A DNA stretch of 46,608 bases, from the NCBI RefSeq assembly GCF_013299175.1, contig NZ_JAAFKF010000017.1, positions 1 through 46,608 of the forward strand, written 5' to 3'. The stretch is from Sphaerotilus sp. (lineage in GTDB: Bacteria; Pseudomonadota; Gammaproteobacteria; Burkholderiales; Burkholderiaceae_C). Below, piece by piece: positions 18,664 through 26,656 of this stretch. Every line of letters begins with the position of its first letter. Positions within the stretch are counted from its first letter, which is position 1. The notes beneath the pieces were generated by a model. The model saw nothing but the letters and a program-made list of their open reading frames with translations. It had not been told where the DNA came from and ran no database searches. The position numbers and the translations under genes are program-made.

Positions 18664-21600
18664 GCAGCGGCGCCATGTTCTTCAGGATCTGGGTGGGCAA
18701 GGCACTGGTGAACTTGTAGCTGCCCGCCTCGGGGCCGAGGACGAAGGCGGTGAGCGTGCCGAAGTGGCGCGGGCCGAGGTAGAACACGAAGGTCGCCGTG
18801 CGGCTGGTGACTTTGGAGGCCAGCAGCCCGCCGCCGCGGGTGTAGGTGTTGAGCCGGTTGTCGCCGGTGCCGGTCTTGCCACCGATCACCATCGGCGCCT
18901 GGCCGGGTTCGTCCAGCACACCCTTCATGCGCCGAGCGGTGCCGTCGCTCACCACCAGCGCCAGCGCCTTGCGCAGTGTCGCGGCGATTTCGGGGGCCAG
19001 CACCTGCTCGCCCTCGGCCGGCTTTTTCTTGAGCGCCACTTCATAGGGCGATCCGGACGCGAACTGGAGCGAGTCCAGCATGGTGGCAGGCAGCCGCCGT
19101 CCGTCGTTGACGAGAATGCCCATCAACTCCGCCAGCGCGGCAGGTCGGTCGCCCGAGCTGCCGATCGCGGTCGCATACGACGGCACCAGGGTCTCGAACG
19201 GAAACCCCACCCGCTTCCACTGTGCATGGATCTTGGCGAACGCCTCGATCTCCAGCAACTGCACGATGCGGCTGTTCTGCCCGCGCCGCGCCTTGTTGCG
19301 CAGCAGCCAGTTGTAGGACTGCTCGCGCTCGACCGCACCGGCATCGAGCACCTGGTCCAGCGCCGCCTTGGGGTTCTGGCGCAGGTAGTCGGCCACCCAC
19401 AGCTCCAGCGGATGCAGCCGCGCCAGATAGCCGCGGTCGGCCAGCGAGTAGTTGCCCGGCGCGTGGCGGTCGTAGAGCTTGCGCAGGTAGTCCGGCGGCA
19501 GTGGCGTGCCGGGCATCTGGTGGACGAGGTAGGCGCTGAAGTCCTCGAAGCTGCCCGCCGGGTTCACCGAGCGGTAGATCACGGCCAACCGCGGCGCCGT
19601 CTTCGACACCGCCGCAGCCATATTCTCCAGCACCGTCTCGACCGGTTTGTCGTGGTGGCGCTGGTAGAACTTGCGCATGAACTGGCGCCCTTCCTTGTTG
19701 ATGAAGAGCTTGAGCAGTTCCAGCCGGCGCGGGTGGTCCTCGTCTTCGAGGATGTCGGCGGCCGGGTTAGCGGCGTTGTAGAGGTGGTGGTAGACGATGT
19801 CGCGCATCAGCCGGATGAAGGGCAGGTTGAGCGAATCGCGCAGCGCCTCGTAGAGCGTGGGCATGCGGCCGTTGTCGGCGTTGTGGAAATTGGCGAAGAC
19901 GTGCGCGCCGCCGCCGGTGAAGAAGGTTTCGCCGGGGCTGGCCGAATAGGTACGCAGCATGGCAGCTTCGAGCATCGCGGCCAGCGAGCGGTCCTTGGCC
20001 GTCTTCAGCCAGTCCACGGCCCAGCGCGAGAGCCGGTCTTTCGGGCCGACCTCGACCGCCGCGAGCGCCTTCGCATCCAGCCCGGCATGGTCCTGGTGCA
20101 GCTTGGTGACGATGTCGAGGTAGGTGGTCAGCGTGCGCAGCTTGGCGGTGGAGCCGAGTTCGAGCTTGGCGCTGCCGTTGATGTCGAAGGGCTGGTCGAG
20201 GTTGTCGGTCTGGACCCGCACGCGGTTCATGCCCTCGCCGCGCTCGTAGAGGGTGAAGCTGTAGAGCAGCTTCGATGGATCGCCCTTCTCCAGCAACTGG
20301 AAGCCGAGCAGGCCGGCGTCCTTGGCCGCCTGCGGGTCGCGCAGCCGGTTCAGCAGGTCGGTGACTTCCCGCTGCAGGCGCCCGTCCAGGTGGCTGGTGG
20401 CGCGCAGGTCGAAGCGGTCCAGTTCGTACAGGCGCGGCGTGTTGAGCATCGCCGAGAGCTGCACCCGCAGCAGGGTCGAGGCGTTGCGCTCGCCGAACTC
20501 GATGCCGGCAGCCGGGCCGGTATAGGCGCTGCGCACGGCCAGCGGTGCAGCCAGTGCGGCGTCGCGCAAGGCCGGGCCGATGACGCCTTCCTGCGCCAGC
20601 AGCCGGGTGTAGCTGGCGGTCATGTTCAGCAACTGCGCGTGACCAGGGCCGAAATAGTGGCCCGGCCGGCGCTGCGCGATCATCAGGCTGAGCACCTGGC
20701 GGAACGCCAGACCGCGCTCGGCCAGCCCGGCCTCCTGCTCGCCGGGTTCGCGCAGCCGGCGGTTGGCCGCCTCGACATCGACGCCGTACCAGGCCGCCAG
20801 CCCGTCGTTGACGCCGTGGACTTCGCCCCAGCCCTTCTGCGCACCCAGCGGCAGGCTGTTGAGGTAGTCCTGCAGGATGCGGTGGCGGGCGGCGACGGTG
20901 TCCTCGCCATCACGGTAGGCGCGCACGGAGGCCGACACCATCTGGAGGTACTTGTCCCGGGCAGAGGAGGTGCGGCCGTCGGGGGAATGGCGGAACTTTT
21001 CGGTTTGCGTCGCCAGCGTGCTACCACCGGCAGCGGCGTGGTCTTCGTGGGCCACGGCGACCGCCTGGTCCAGCACGGCCTTGCCCAGGCGCGTCCATTC
21101 GATGGCCGGGTTGTGGCGCGGCTCGCTGGTGTCGAGCACCTCGCGGTTCTCGATGAAACCGAGGGTCTGTGCCACCAGCGGCGGCAAGTCCTGTGCGCCC
21201 GCGTAGGTGTGCAGCGGAAAGCGCGAGCGGAACAGCGGCTCGCCACGGCAGTCCAGCAGCGTCAGGCCGGCCTGGACCTTTTCCGGGTACGGCGGGAAGA
21301 AGCCGCGGGCCATGAAATCCTGCAGGGCCGCCGACTGCTGGGCCTGCGACACCACCTGGTAGCCACGGCCGGTCAGGCTGGCGAGGAAGTCGGGCAGGTG
21401 CGTGTAGCCCATGCGGTCGTCGCTGGGGCCGGACTTGGGGTAGCGGCTGCCGGTCGCTGGCTGCGGTTGCAGGGCATGGCCCAGCTTGGCGGCCCAATCA
21501 GCAAAGAAGCGCGCCTGCAACGCCGAGGAGCGCATCTCGACGTGCGCCAGGTACGACACACCGGCCAGCACAGCGACGCCGGCGGACCACTTGGCGAGTC

Positions 21601-21664
21601 TGGCGGGCCAGCGCCTGGGCGGAGGTGGCAGCGGTGGAGGGTTCCCGGTGTCGCCTGGAGTCAT
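18611..21664 (-). CDS. Large class A PBP-like protein with divergent GT51 domain
   Basis: This 1017-residue bitopic inner-membrane protein has a Pro-rich cytoplasmic N-terminus and a membrane helix at about 25-43. A glycosyltransferase-51-like domain (about 165-330) and a penicillin-binding transpeptidase domain (about 460-990) follow. The transpeptidase site is complete: S505-TAK508 (SxxK), S611-LN613 (SxN) and K930-TG. The GT51 part is unusual. ENRE at 172-175 keeps the first glutamate and GGSTLATQ (213-220) the second motif. Where the family has RKxxE it reads RDKYLQ (236-241), so the second glutamate is glutamine. Large inserts separate the transpeptidase motifs. A GTG three codons upstream (21673) is an alternative start. 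The 3' end overlaps the UPF0114 gene. It is probably a peptidoglycan cross-linking enzyme whose polymerising activity is uncertain. Confidence 0.82.
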   Translation of the reverse strand: MTPGDTGNPPPLPPPPRRWPARLAKWSAGVAVLAGVSYLAHVEMRSSALQARFFADWAAKLGHALQPQPATGSRYPKSGPSDDRMGYTHLPDFLASLTGRGYQVVSQAQQSAALQDFMARGFFPPYPEKVQAGLTLLDCRGEPLFRSRFPLHTYAGAQDLPPLVAQTLGFIENREVLDTSEPRHNPAIEWTRLGKAVLDQAVAVAHEDHAAAGGSTLATQTEKFRHSPDGRTSSARDKYLQMVSASVRAYRDGEDTVAARHRILQDYLNSLPLGAQKGWGEVHGVNDGLAAWYGVDVEAANRRLREPGEQEAGLAERGLAFRQVLSLMIAQRRPGHYFGPGHAQLLNMTASYTRLLAQEGVIGPALRDAALAAPLAVRSAYTGPAAGIEFGERNASTLLRVQLSAMLNTPRLYELDRFDLRATSHLDGRLQREVTDLLNRLRDPQAAKDAGLLGFQLLEKGDPSKLLYSFTLYERGEGMNRVRVQTDNLDQPFDINGSAKLELGSTAKLRTLTTYLDIVTKLHQDHAGLDAKALAAVEVGPKDRLSRWAVDWLKTAKDRSLAAMLEAAMLRTYSASPGETFFTGGGAHVFANFHNADNGRMPTLYEALRDSLNLPFIRLMRDIVYHHLYNAANPAADILEDEDHPRRLELLKLFINKEGRQFMRKFYQRHHDKPVETVLENMAAAVSKTAPRLAVIYRSVNPAGSFEDFSAYLVHQMPGTPLPPDYLRKLYDRHAPGNYSLADRGYLARLHPLELWVADYLRQNPKAALDQVLDAGAVEREQSYNWLLRNKARRGQNSRIVQLLEIEAFAKIHAQWKRVGFPFETLVPSYATAIGSSGDRPAALAELMGILVNDGRRLPATMLDSLQFASGSPYEVALKKKPAEGEQVLAPEIAATLRKALALVVSDGTARRMKGVLDEPGQAPMVIGGKTGTGDNRLNTYTRGGGLLASKVTSRTATFVFYLGPRHFGTLTAFVLGPEAGSYKFTSALPTQILKNMAPLLKPVLSGVSAQACPAGA

Positions 21665-21907
21665 GGACAGCACGTGCTCTGAATCTTCTGTGGATCAACC
21701 GGAGCAAGCCCCCGGGCTGCAATGCGCCCCATCGCCCAACGTGGTGACATGGGGACGAGACCGCAGGGAGCTTATCGTATCGACCACTTCCGGCTGAAAC
21801 TGAAACGCCTTGAGTAAACTCGCCGCAAGTCGAAACGCGCAACATCGCGGTACCGTTCCTGTCCCAGCCGCCCACCGGGCGATTCGCCAAGAGACCCGAG
21901 ATCCCCC

Positions 21908-23431
21908 ATGACCACCATCCGCCAAGCCGATCTGGTTGAAAGCGTCGCTGCCGCGCTGCAGTTCATCAGCTACTACCACCCGGCCGACTACATCAGTCAC
22001 CTCGCCCGCGCCTACGAACGCGAGGAATCGCCCGCCGCCAAGGACGCGATCGCCCAGATCCTGACCAACAGCCGCATGTGTGCCGAAGGCCGTCGCCCGA
22101 TCTGCCAGGACACCGGCATCGTCAACGTGTTCCTGAAGATCGGCATGGACGTGACGTGGGAGGGCTTCACCGGCTCGATCGCCGACGCCGTGAACATGGG
22201 CGTGCGCCAGGGCTACCTGAACCCGGACAACGTGCTGCGCGCCTCGGTGCTCGACGACCCGATCTTTGCCCGCAAGAACACCCGCGACAACACGCCCGCC
22301 GTGGTCCACATGGAGGTGGTGCCCGGCGACAAGGTGGACGTGATCGTGGCGGCCAAGGGCGGCGGCAGCGAGAACAAGTCGAAGATGACCATGCTCAACC
22401 CGAACGACAGCATCGTCGATTGGGTGCTCAAGACGGTGCCGACGATGGGCGCGGGCTGGTGTCCGCCGGGGATGCTGGGCATCGGCGTCGGCGGCACGGC
22501 GGAGAAGGCCGTGATGATGGCCAAGGAAGTGTTGATGGAGGACATCGACATGCACGAACTCCTGGACCGCGGCCCGCAGAACAAGCTGGAAGAACTGCGC
22601 ATCGAGCTGTACGAGAAGGTCAACGCCCTGGGCATCGGCGCGCAAGGGCTGGGCGGGCTGACGACGGTGCTGGACGTGAAGATCAAGACCTTCCCCACGC
22701 ACGCCGCCTCCAAGCCGATCGCGATGATCCCGAACTGCGCCGCGACCCGCCACGGCCACTTCGTGCTCGATGGCTCCGGCCCGGCCTACATGACGCCGCC
22801 GAGCCTGGACCTGTGGCCGGACGTGCATTGGGCGCCGGACTACAACAAGAGCAAGCGCGTGGACCTGAACACGCTGACCAAGGCCGAAGTGGCGAGCTGG
22901 AAGCCGGGCGACACGCTGCTGCTCAACGGCAAGATGCTCACGGGTCGGGATGCCGCCCACAAGCGCATCGCCGACATGCTGGCCAAGGGCGAGACGCTGC
23001 CGGTGGACTTCACGAACCGCGTCATCTACTACGTCGGCCCGGTCGATCCGGTGCGCGACGAGGTGGTGGGACCGGCCGGCCCGACGACGGCGACCCGCAT
23101 GGACGGCTACACCCGCATGATGCTGGAGCAGACCGGCCTGATCTCGATGGTGGGCAAGGCCGAGCGCGGGCCGGTCGCCATCCAGGCCATCAAGGACAAC
23201 CAGTCGGCCTACCTGATGGCGGTCGGCGGCTCGGCCTACCTGGTGTCCAAGGCGATCAAGGCCGCCAAGGTGGTCGGCTTCGCCGATCTGGGCATGGAAG
23301 CCATCTACGAGTTCGACGTGGTGGACATGCCGGTGACGGTGGCCGTGGACGCGGGCGGCACCAGCGCCCACATCACCGGCCCGAAGCTCTGGCAGGCCCG
23401 CATCGGCAAGATCCCGGTCGTCGAGGCGTGA
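21908..23431 (+). CDS. fumA: Fumarate hydratase class I, iron-sulfur dependent
   Basis: The enzyme interconverts fumarate and malate in the citric-acid cycle. The 507-residue single-chain protein is class I: an N-terminal alpha-type domain and a C-terminal beta-type domain joined. Three cysteines fit the [4Fe-4S] ligands: C66 in RRPICQDTG, C185 in GWCPPGMLGIG and C277 in IPNCAATRHGHF. The C-terminal half has the GRDAAHKR and PAGPTTATRMD motifs. It has no class II sequence features. The ATG at 21908 is the first in frame. It is followed, overlapping by four bases (GTGA), by a small Cys-rich protein gene. Confidence 0.95.
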   Translation: MTTIRQADLVESVAAALQFISYYHPADYISHLARAYEREESPAAKDAIAQILTNSRMCAEGRRPICQDTGIVNVFLKIGMDVTWEGFTGSIADAVNMGVRQGYLNPDNVLRASVLDDPIFARKNTRDNTPAVVHMEVVPGDKVDVIVAAKGGGSENKSKMTMLNPNDSIVDWVLKTVPTMGAGWCPPGMLGIGVGGTAEKAVMMAKEVLMEDIDMHELLDRGPQNKLEELRIELYEKVNALGIGAQGLGGLTTVLDVKIKTFPTHAASKPIAMIPNCAATRHGHFVLDGSGPAYMTPPSLDLWPDVHWAPDYNKSKRVDLNTLTKAEVASWKPGDTLLLNGKMLTGRDAAHKRIADMLAKGETLPVDFTNRVIYYVGPVDPVRDEVVGPAGPTTATRMDGYTRMMLEQTGLISMVGKAERGPVAIQAIKDNQSAYLMAVGGSAYLVSKAIKAAKVVGFADLGMEAIYEFDVVDMPVTVAVDAGGTSAHITGPKLWQARIGKIPVVEA

Positions 23432-23655
23432 CCTCCCCCATCCCGCGGCCAGCCACGGCCTGTCCGCTCTGCGGCGGGCCGAACGGCTGCGCGCCAGCGG
23501 TGTCCGGCTCGTTCGACAGCCCGTGCTGGTGTACGGCGGTGCGGATTCCGGCGGAAGTGCTGGCCCGTGTCCCGGCGGCGCAGCGCGGGCTGGCCTGCAT
23601 CTGCCGTGGCTGTGCTCAGGCCGGTGCAGCGAGTGACGCCACAGGATGCTGCTGA
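23428..23655 (+). CDS. Cysteine-rich CWC family small protein
   Basis: This 75-residue protein begins at a GTG overlapping the fumarase stop (GTGA). It has eleven cysteines, including CPLCGGPNGC near the N-terminus, the central CWC (residues 33-35) and the later CICRGC, the pattern of the Cys_rich_CWC family. The arrangement looks like a metal site (probably zinc or iron), but the function is unknown. Translational coupling to fumarase suggests a linked role, perhaps with the oxygen-sensitive cluster; this is inference. The last 40 bases overlap the 3' end of the convergent GGDEF-EAL gene. It is too short to be easily called, but the family pattern and the overlap start support it. Confidence 0.8.
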   Translation: MTSPIPRPATACPLCGGPNGCAPAVSGSFDSPCWCTAVRIPAEVLARVPAAQRGLACICRGCAQAGAASDATGCC

Positions 23656-26501
23656 GCCGAGAAGCGACACAGCGCCGCGAACTCCTTCGCCGGCACCGGT
23701 TTGCTGAACAGGAAACCCTGGAACTCGTCGCAGCCGAGCTGGCGCAAGGTATCGGCCTGGGCCTGGGTTTCGATGCCCTCGGCCACGGTGTGCTTGCCCA
23801 GCGCCTGCGCCAGCGTCAGGATCGCCCGCGTCACGGCCAGCGCCGACGGGTCGTCGCTCAGATCCTGCACGAACGCCCGGTCCACCTTCATCACGTCGAT
23901 CGGCAGGTTGCGCAGTGTCGCCATCGAGGAGTAGCCGGTGCCGAAATCGTCCAGCGCGATCAGCACACCGCGCTCGCGCAGGCGACTGAGCTGCTCGCTG
24001 GCCGAGCGGGCGTCGCCCACCAGCAGGCTCTCCGTCACCTCCAGCTCCAGCATGTTCCAGGGCACGCCGTGCTGGACCAGCGCCGCCTCGACCTCTTCGA
24101 GCAGCCGGCCGGACTGCAACTGGCGCGGCGAGACATTGACCGACAGCCGCTGCAGCGGCATGCCCTCGCGCCGCCAGCGCGCCAACTGGGCACACGCCGC
24201 GCGAATGACCCACAGCCCGATCACCTCGATCAGCTCCGACTCCTCGGCCAGCGGGATGAACACACCCGGCTGCACCAGACCGCGGACGGGGTGGCGCCAC
24301 CGGACCAGCGCCTCGGCGGACACGATGCTGCCGTCGGCCACGCAGACCCGCGGCTGGAAATGCAGCACCAGCTCCTTGCGTGCCACGGCCTGGCGCAGAT
24401 CGGCCAGCAGCGCGCTGCGCTCCAGCAGCCGCGCGTCCAGGGGTTCCTCGAACATCGCATGGCGCCCACGGCCGGCATCCTTGGCGGTGTACATCGCCAT
24501 GTCGGCGTGGCGCAGCAGGTCGATGCGGCTGTTGCCGTGGACCGGTGCCAGCGCGATGCCGATGCTCGCCCCGAGAAAGTGCTCCTTGCCGCTGAGCGTG
24601 AACGGCACGGCCATGCGCCGGCACACGGCGCTGGCCACCTCGATCGCCGCCGCGTCACTCGCGCCTGGCAGCACCAGCACGAACTCGTCACCCCCAGGCC
24701 GCGCCACCACTGCCCGCGTCGGGGCACAGGCTTCGAGGCGCTCGGCGGCCTGGCGCAACAGCTCGTCACCCAGGCTGTGCCCCAGGTTGTCGTTGACGGT
24801 CTTGAAATGGTCCAGGTCGATGAACAGCACCGCCAGCGTGGCCGTAGCAGGTGCGCCCGGACCCGCAGCGGGGTCCGCGGCGAGCAGCGCGTCCAGTTCC
24901 TGGTGCAGGCCATTGCGGTTGAGCAGGCCGGTGAGGTCGTCGTGGCGGGCCTGCCAGGTCAGCTCCAGCTCGCGCTGGTGAGAGGCCAGTGCCACCGAGA
25001 GCCGGTCGCGCAACTCGGCCGCTTCGCGCAGGCGCTGCAACGCGGGTTCCGTGGTCCAGCCCAGCAGCAGCAGTCCATGCGTGCGCCCTTGCCAGCGCAG
25101 CGGCAGGGCCTGCAGCGGCGCATCCTTGTCCTGTCGCATCGGCGCGCACCACGCCGAGGCCAGACTCGGCCCGCTCGGCTGCCACACCGTGTCCACCGTC
25201 ACCCCCAGCAGCGCCTCGACCTCGGCGGGTGACAGCGCCCGCACGCTGCGCCGCACCTTGTGCGCAAACGCCTCGTCGTTCCACTGCAGGTGCAGCCGCG
25301 GTACCCGTGCCGACTCGATCCGTGCCAGCCCCATCACCGCCGCACCCAACCCCGGCAGGCCCTGCACCAGCACACGCCGGAACACTTCGTCCACCGCCCG
25401 GTGGCCCACGATGTCCCGGTCGATCGACGCCAGCAGCTCCAGCGACTGGAACTGCGCATCGACCGCACCCGCCATCTCGTTGAACGCTTGCGCCAGATCC
25501 CGGAATTCGTCCCGACCACCGACATCCACCCGCACGCCCGGCGCACGCTGTTCGAGCTGCCGGGCACCTTGCTGCAGGCGCTGCAGCGGGCCGAGCGTGC
25601 GGCGGATCAGCACGCTGCTGGCCAGCAACACCCCCGACAACGCGCACAAGGCTCCCCCCACCAGCGGCCCGGTCAACGCCGGCTCCAGCACCGTGGGAGC
25701 CACCCGCACCTGCACCAGATCGAATTGCCAGTCGCCGTCGCCATAGTCGGCGTCCAGCGGCAAGGTCCAGCCGGTGTGGACCCGATCGGCAATCGCCACG
25801 CCGAGCAGCCGGCCCCGACTACCCCGACCCGCGCTGTCCGTGGCGGGCGGCGGGCAGTACAGGCGCAGACCCTGCGCGTTCTGCACGCACCAGTAGTTGG
25901 CCTCCTCGGATCCCTCGGCGGCCGTGACCGGCTGCCAGAGCGCCTCGGTGGCGAGTTCGGCCAGCCAGCGGGTGCCGTCGGGCCGCGGGGGCTGGGCGAG
26001 AACGAGCTGGAGTTGTCCATTGCGCTCATGGGACAGCAACTGGCTGCGCGCGGTGCGGGCAGGAGCGGGCAGTGCCGTGACCACTTCGGCCAGCGGACCC
26101 GGCCAGCCGCTGGTGGACCAGCGCAGTTGGCCATCGCGGCCCACGAGCGCAGCCTCCTTGAACTGCATCCCGAGTCCCGGCAAGCGGTTGCGCACGCCGG
26201 CGTCACGCGGGTCGGCACCAGACTCCAGCCCCGGTGACTCGGTCGGCCAGGCGGCCATGAGCGTGCGGTCATTGCCGAGGTGGGCCGCCACCTGCTGCGC
26301 CACGGTTCGCACCAGCACCAGCCGCTCGCGGGCCGAGAAGCGGTCGGCCAGCGACTCCAGCACCTGCCCACCCAGCAACGCCAGCAGCCCCAGCGGCAGC
26401 ACCACCGCCAGCAGGACGCTCAAGGCGATGCGCCGGGCCAGCCGGCTGTGCAGCACCCGGCTGGCCGTCAAGCCGCGCGTGGAGGAGAAATCGACCGACA
26501 T
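23616..26501 (-). CDS. Membrane GGDEF-EAL protein with HAMP domain (c-di-GMP turnover)
   Basis: This 961-residue protein has a membrane helix at about 24-46, a periplasmic sensory region of about 230 residues and a second helix at 278-299. HAMP (about 300-352), a GAF-like segment (about 353-485), GGDEF and EAL domains follow. The cyclase motif is intact (RPGGDEF, motif at 603-607). The residues at the usual RxxD inhibitory site are PTRA, so product inhibition at the I-site is unlikely. The phosphodiesterase motif is E730-AL with N789, the LEVTES stretch and DDFGTG (851-856), all conserved. Both activities are therefore possible. The ATG at 26501 precedes the first helix; the frame is open upstream to 26708 but overlaps the divergent gene. 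The signal sensed is unknown. Confidence 0.92.
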   Translation of the reverse strand: MSVDFSSTRGLTASRVLHSRLARRIALSVLLAVVLPLGLLALLGGQVLESLADRFSARERLVLVRTVAQQVAAHLGNDRTLMAAWPTESPGLESGADPRDAGVRNRLPGLGMQFKEAALVGRDGQLRWSTSGWPGPLAEVVTALPAPARTARSQLLSHERNGQLQLVLAQPPRPDGTRWLAELATEALWQPVTAAEGSEEANYWCVQNAQGLRLYCPPPATDSAGRGSRGRLLGVAIADRVHTGWTLPLDADYGDGDWQFDLVQVRVAPTVLEPALTGPLVGGALCALSGVLLASSVLIRRTLGPLQRLQQGARQLEQRAPGVRVDVGGRDEFRDLAQAFNEMAGAVDAQFQSLELLASIDRDIVGHRAVDEVFRRVLVQGLPGLGAAVMGLARIESARVPRLHLQWNDEAFAHKVRRSVRALSPAEVEALLGVTVDTVWQPSGPSLASAWCAPMRQDKDAPLQALPLRWQGRTHGLLLLGWTTEPALQRLREAAELRDRLSVALASHQRELELTWQARHDDLTGLLNRNGLHQELDALLAADPAAGPGAPATATLAVLFIDLDHFKTVNDNLGHSLGDELLRQAAERLEACAPTRAVVARPGGDEFVLVLPGASDAAAIEVASAVCRRMAVPFTLSGKEHFLGASIGIALAPVHGNSRIDLLRHADMAMYTAKDAGRGRHAMFEEPLDARLLERSALLADLRQAVARKELVLHFQPRVCVADGSIVSAEALVRWRHPVRGLVQPGVFIPLAEESELIEVIGLWVIRAACAQLARWRREGMPLQRLSVNVSPRQLQSGRLLEEVEAALVQHGVPWNMLELEVTESLLVGDARSASEQLSRLRERGVLIALDDFGTGYSSMATLRNLPIDVMKVDRAFVQDLSDDPSALAVTRAILTLAQALGKHTVAEGIETQAQADTLRQLGCDEFQGFLFSKPVPAKEFAALCRFSAQQHPVASLAAPA

Positions 26502-26656
26502 GGAGGCCCAGAAAACCTGTTGTTTCCAATATCGGCGACCGGGCATCAGCCTTGAGTAATTGCCAAGTCCGGGAGCCTGAGACAGACTGCACATGGGGGG
26601 CACGCGGCCCTGCCCGCCTGCGCCGCGAGCGGCATGGGCCTTGCCCGGAGTCGTAC

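Noticed and set aside
18764..21682. 972-codon plus-strand open frame opposite the PBP-like gene
   Set aside because: Antisense shadow of a gene with clear transpeptidase motifs; no domain and biased composition.
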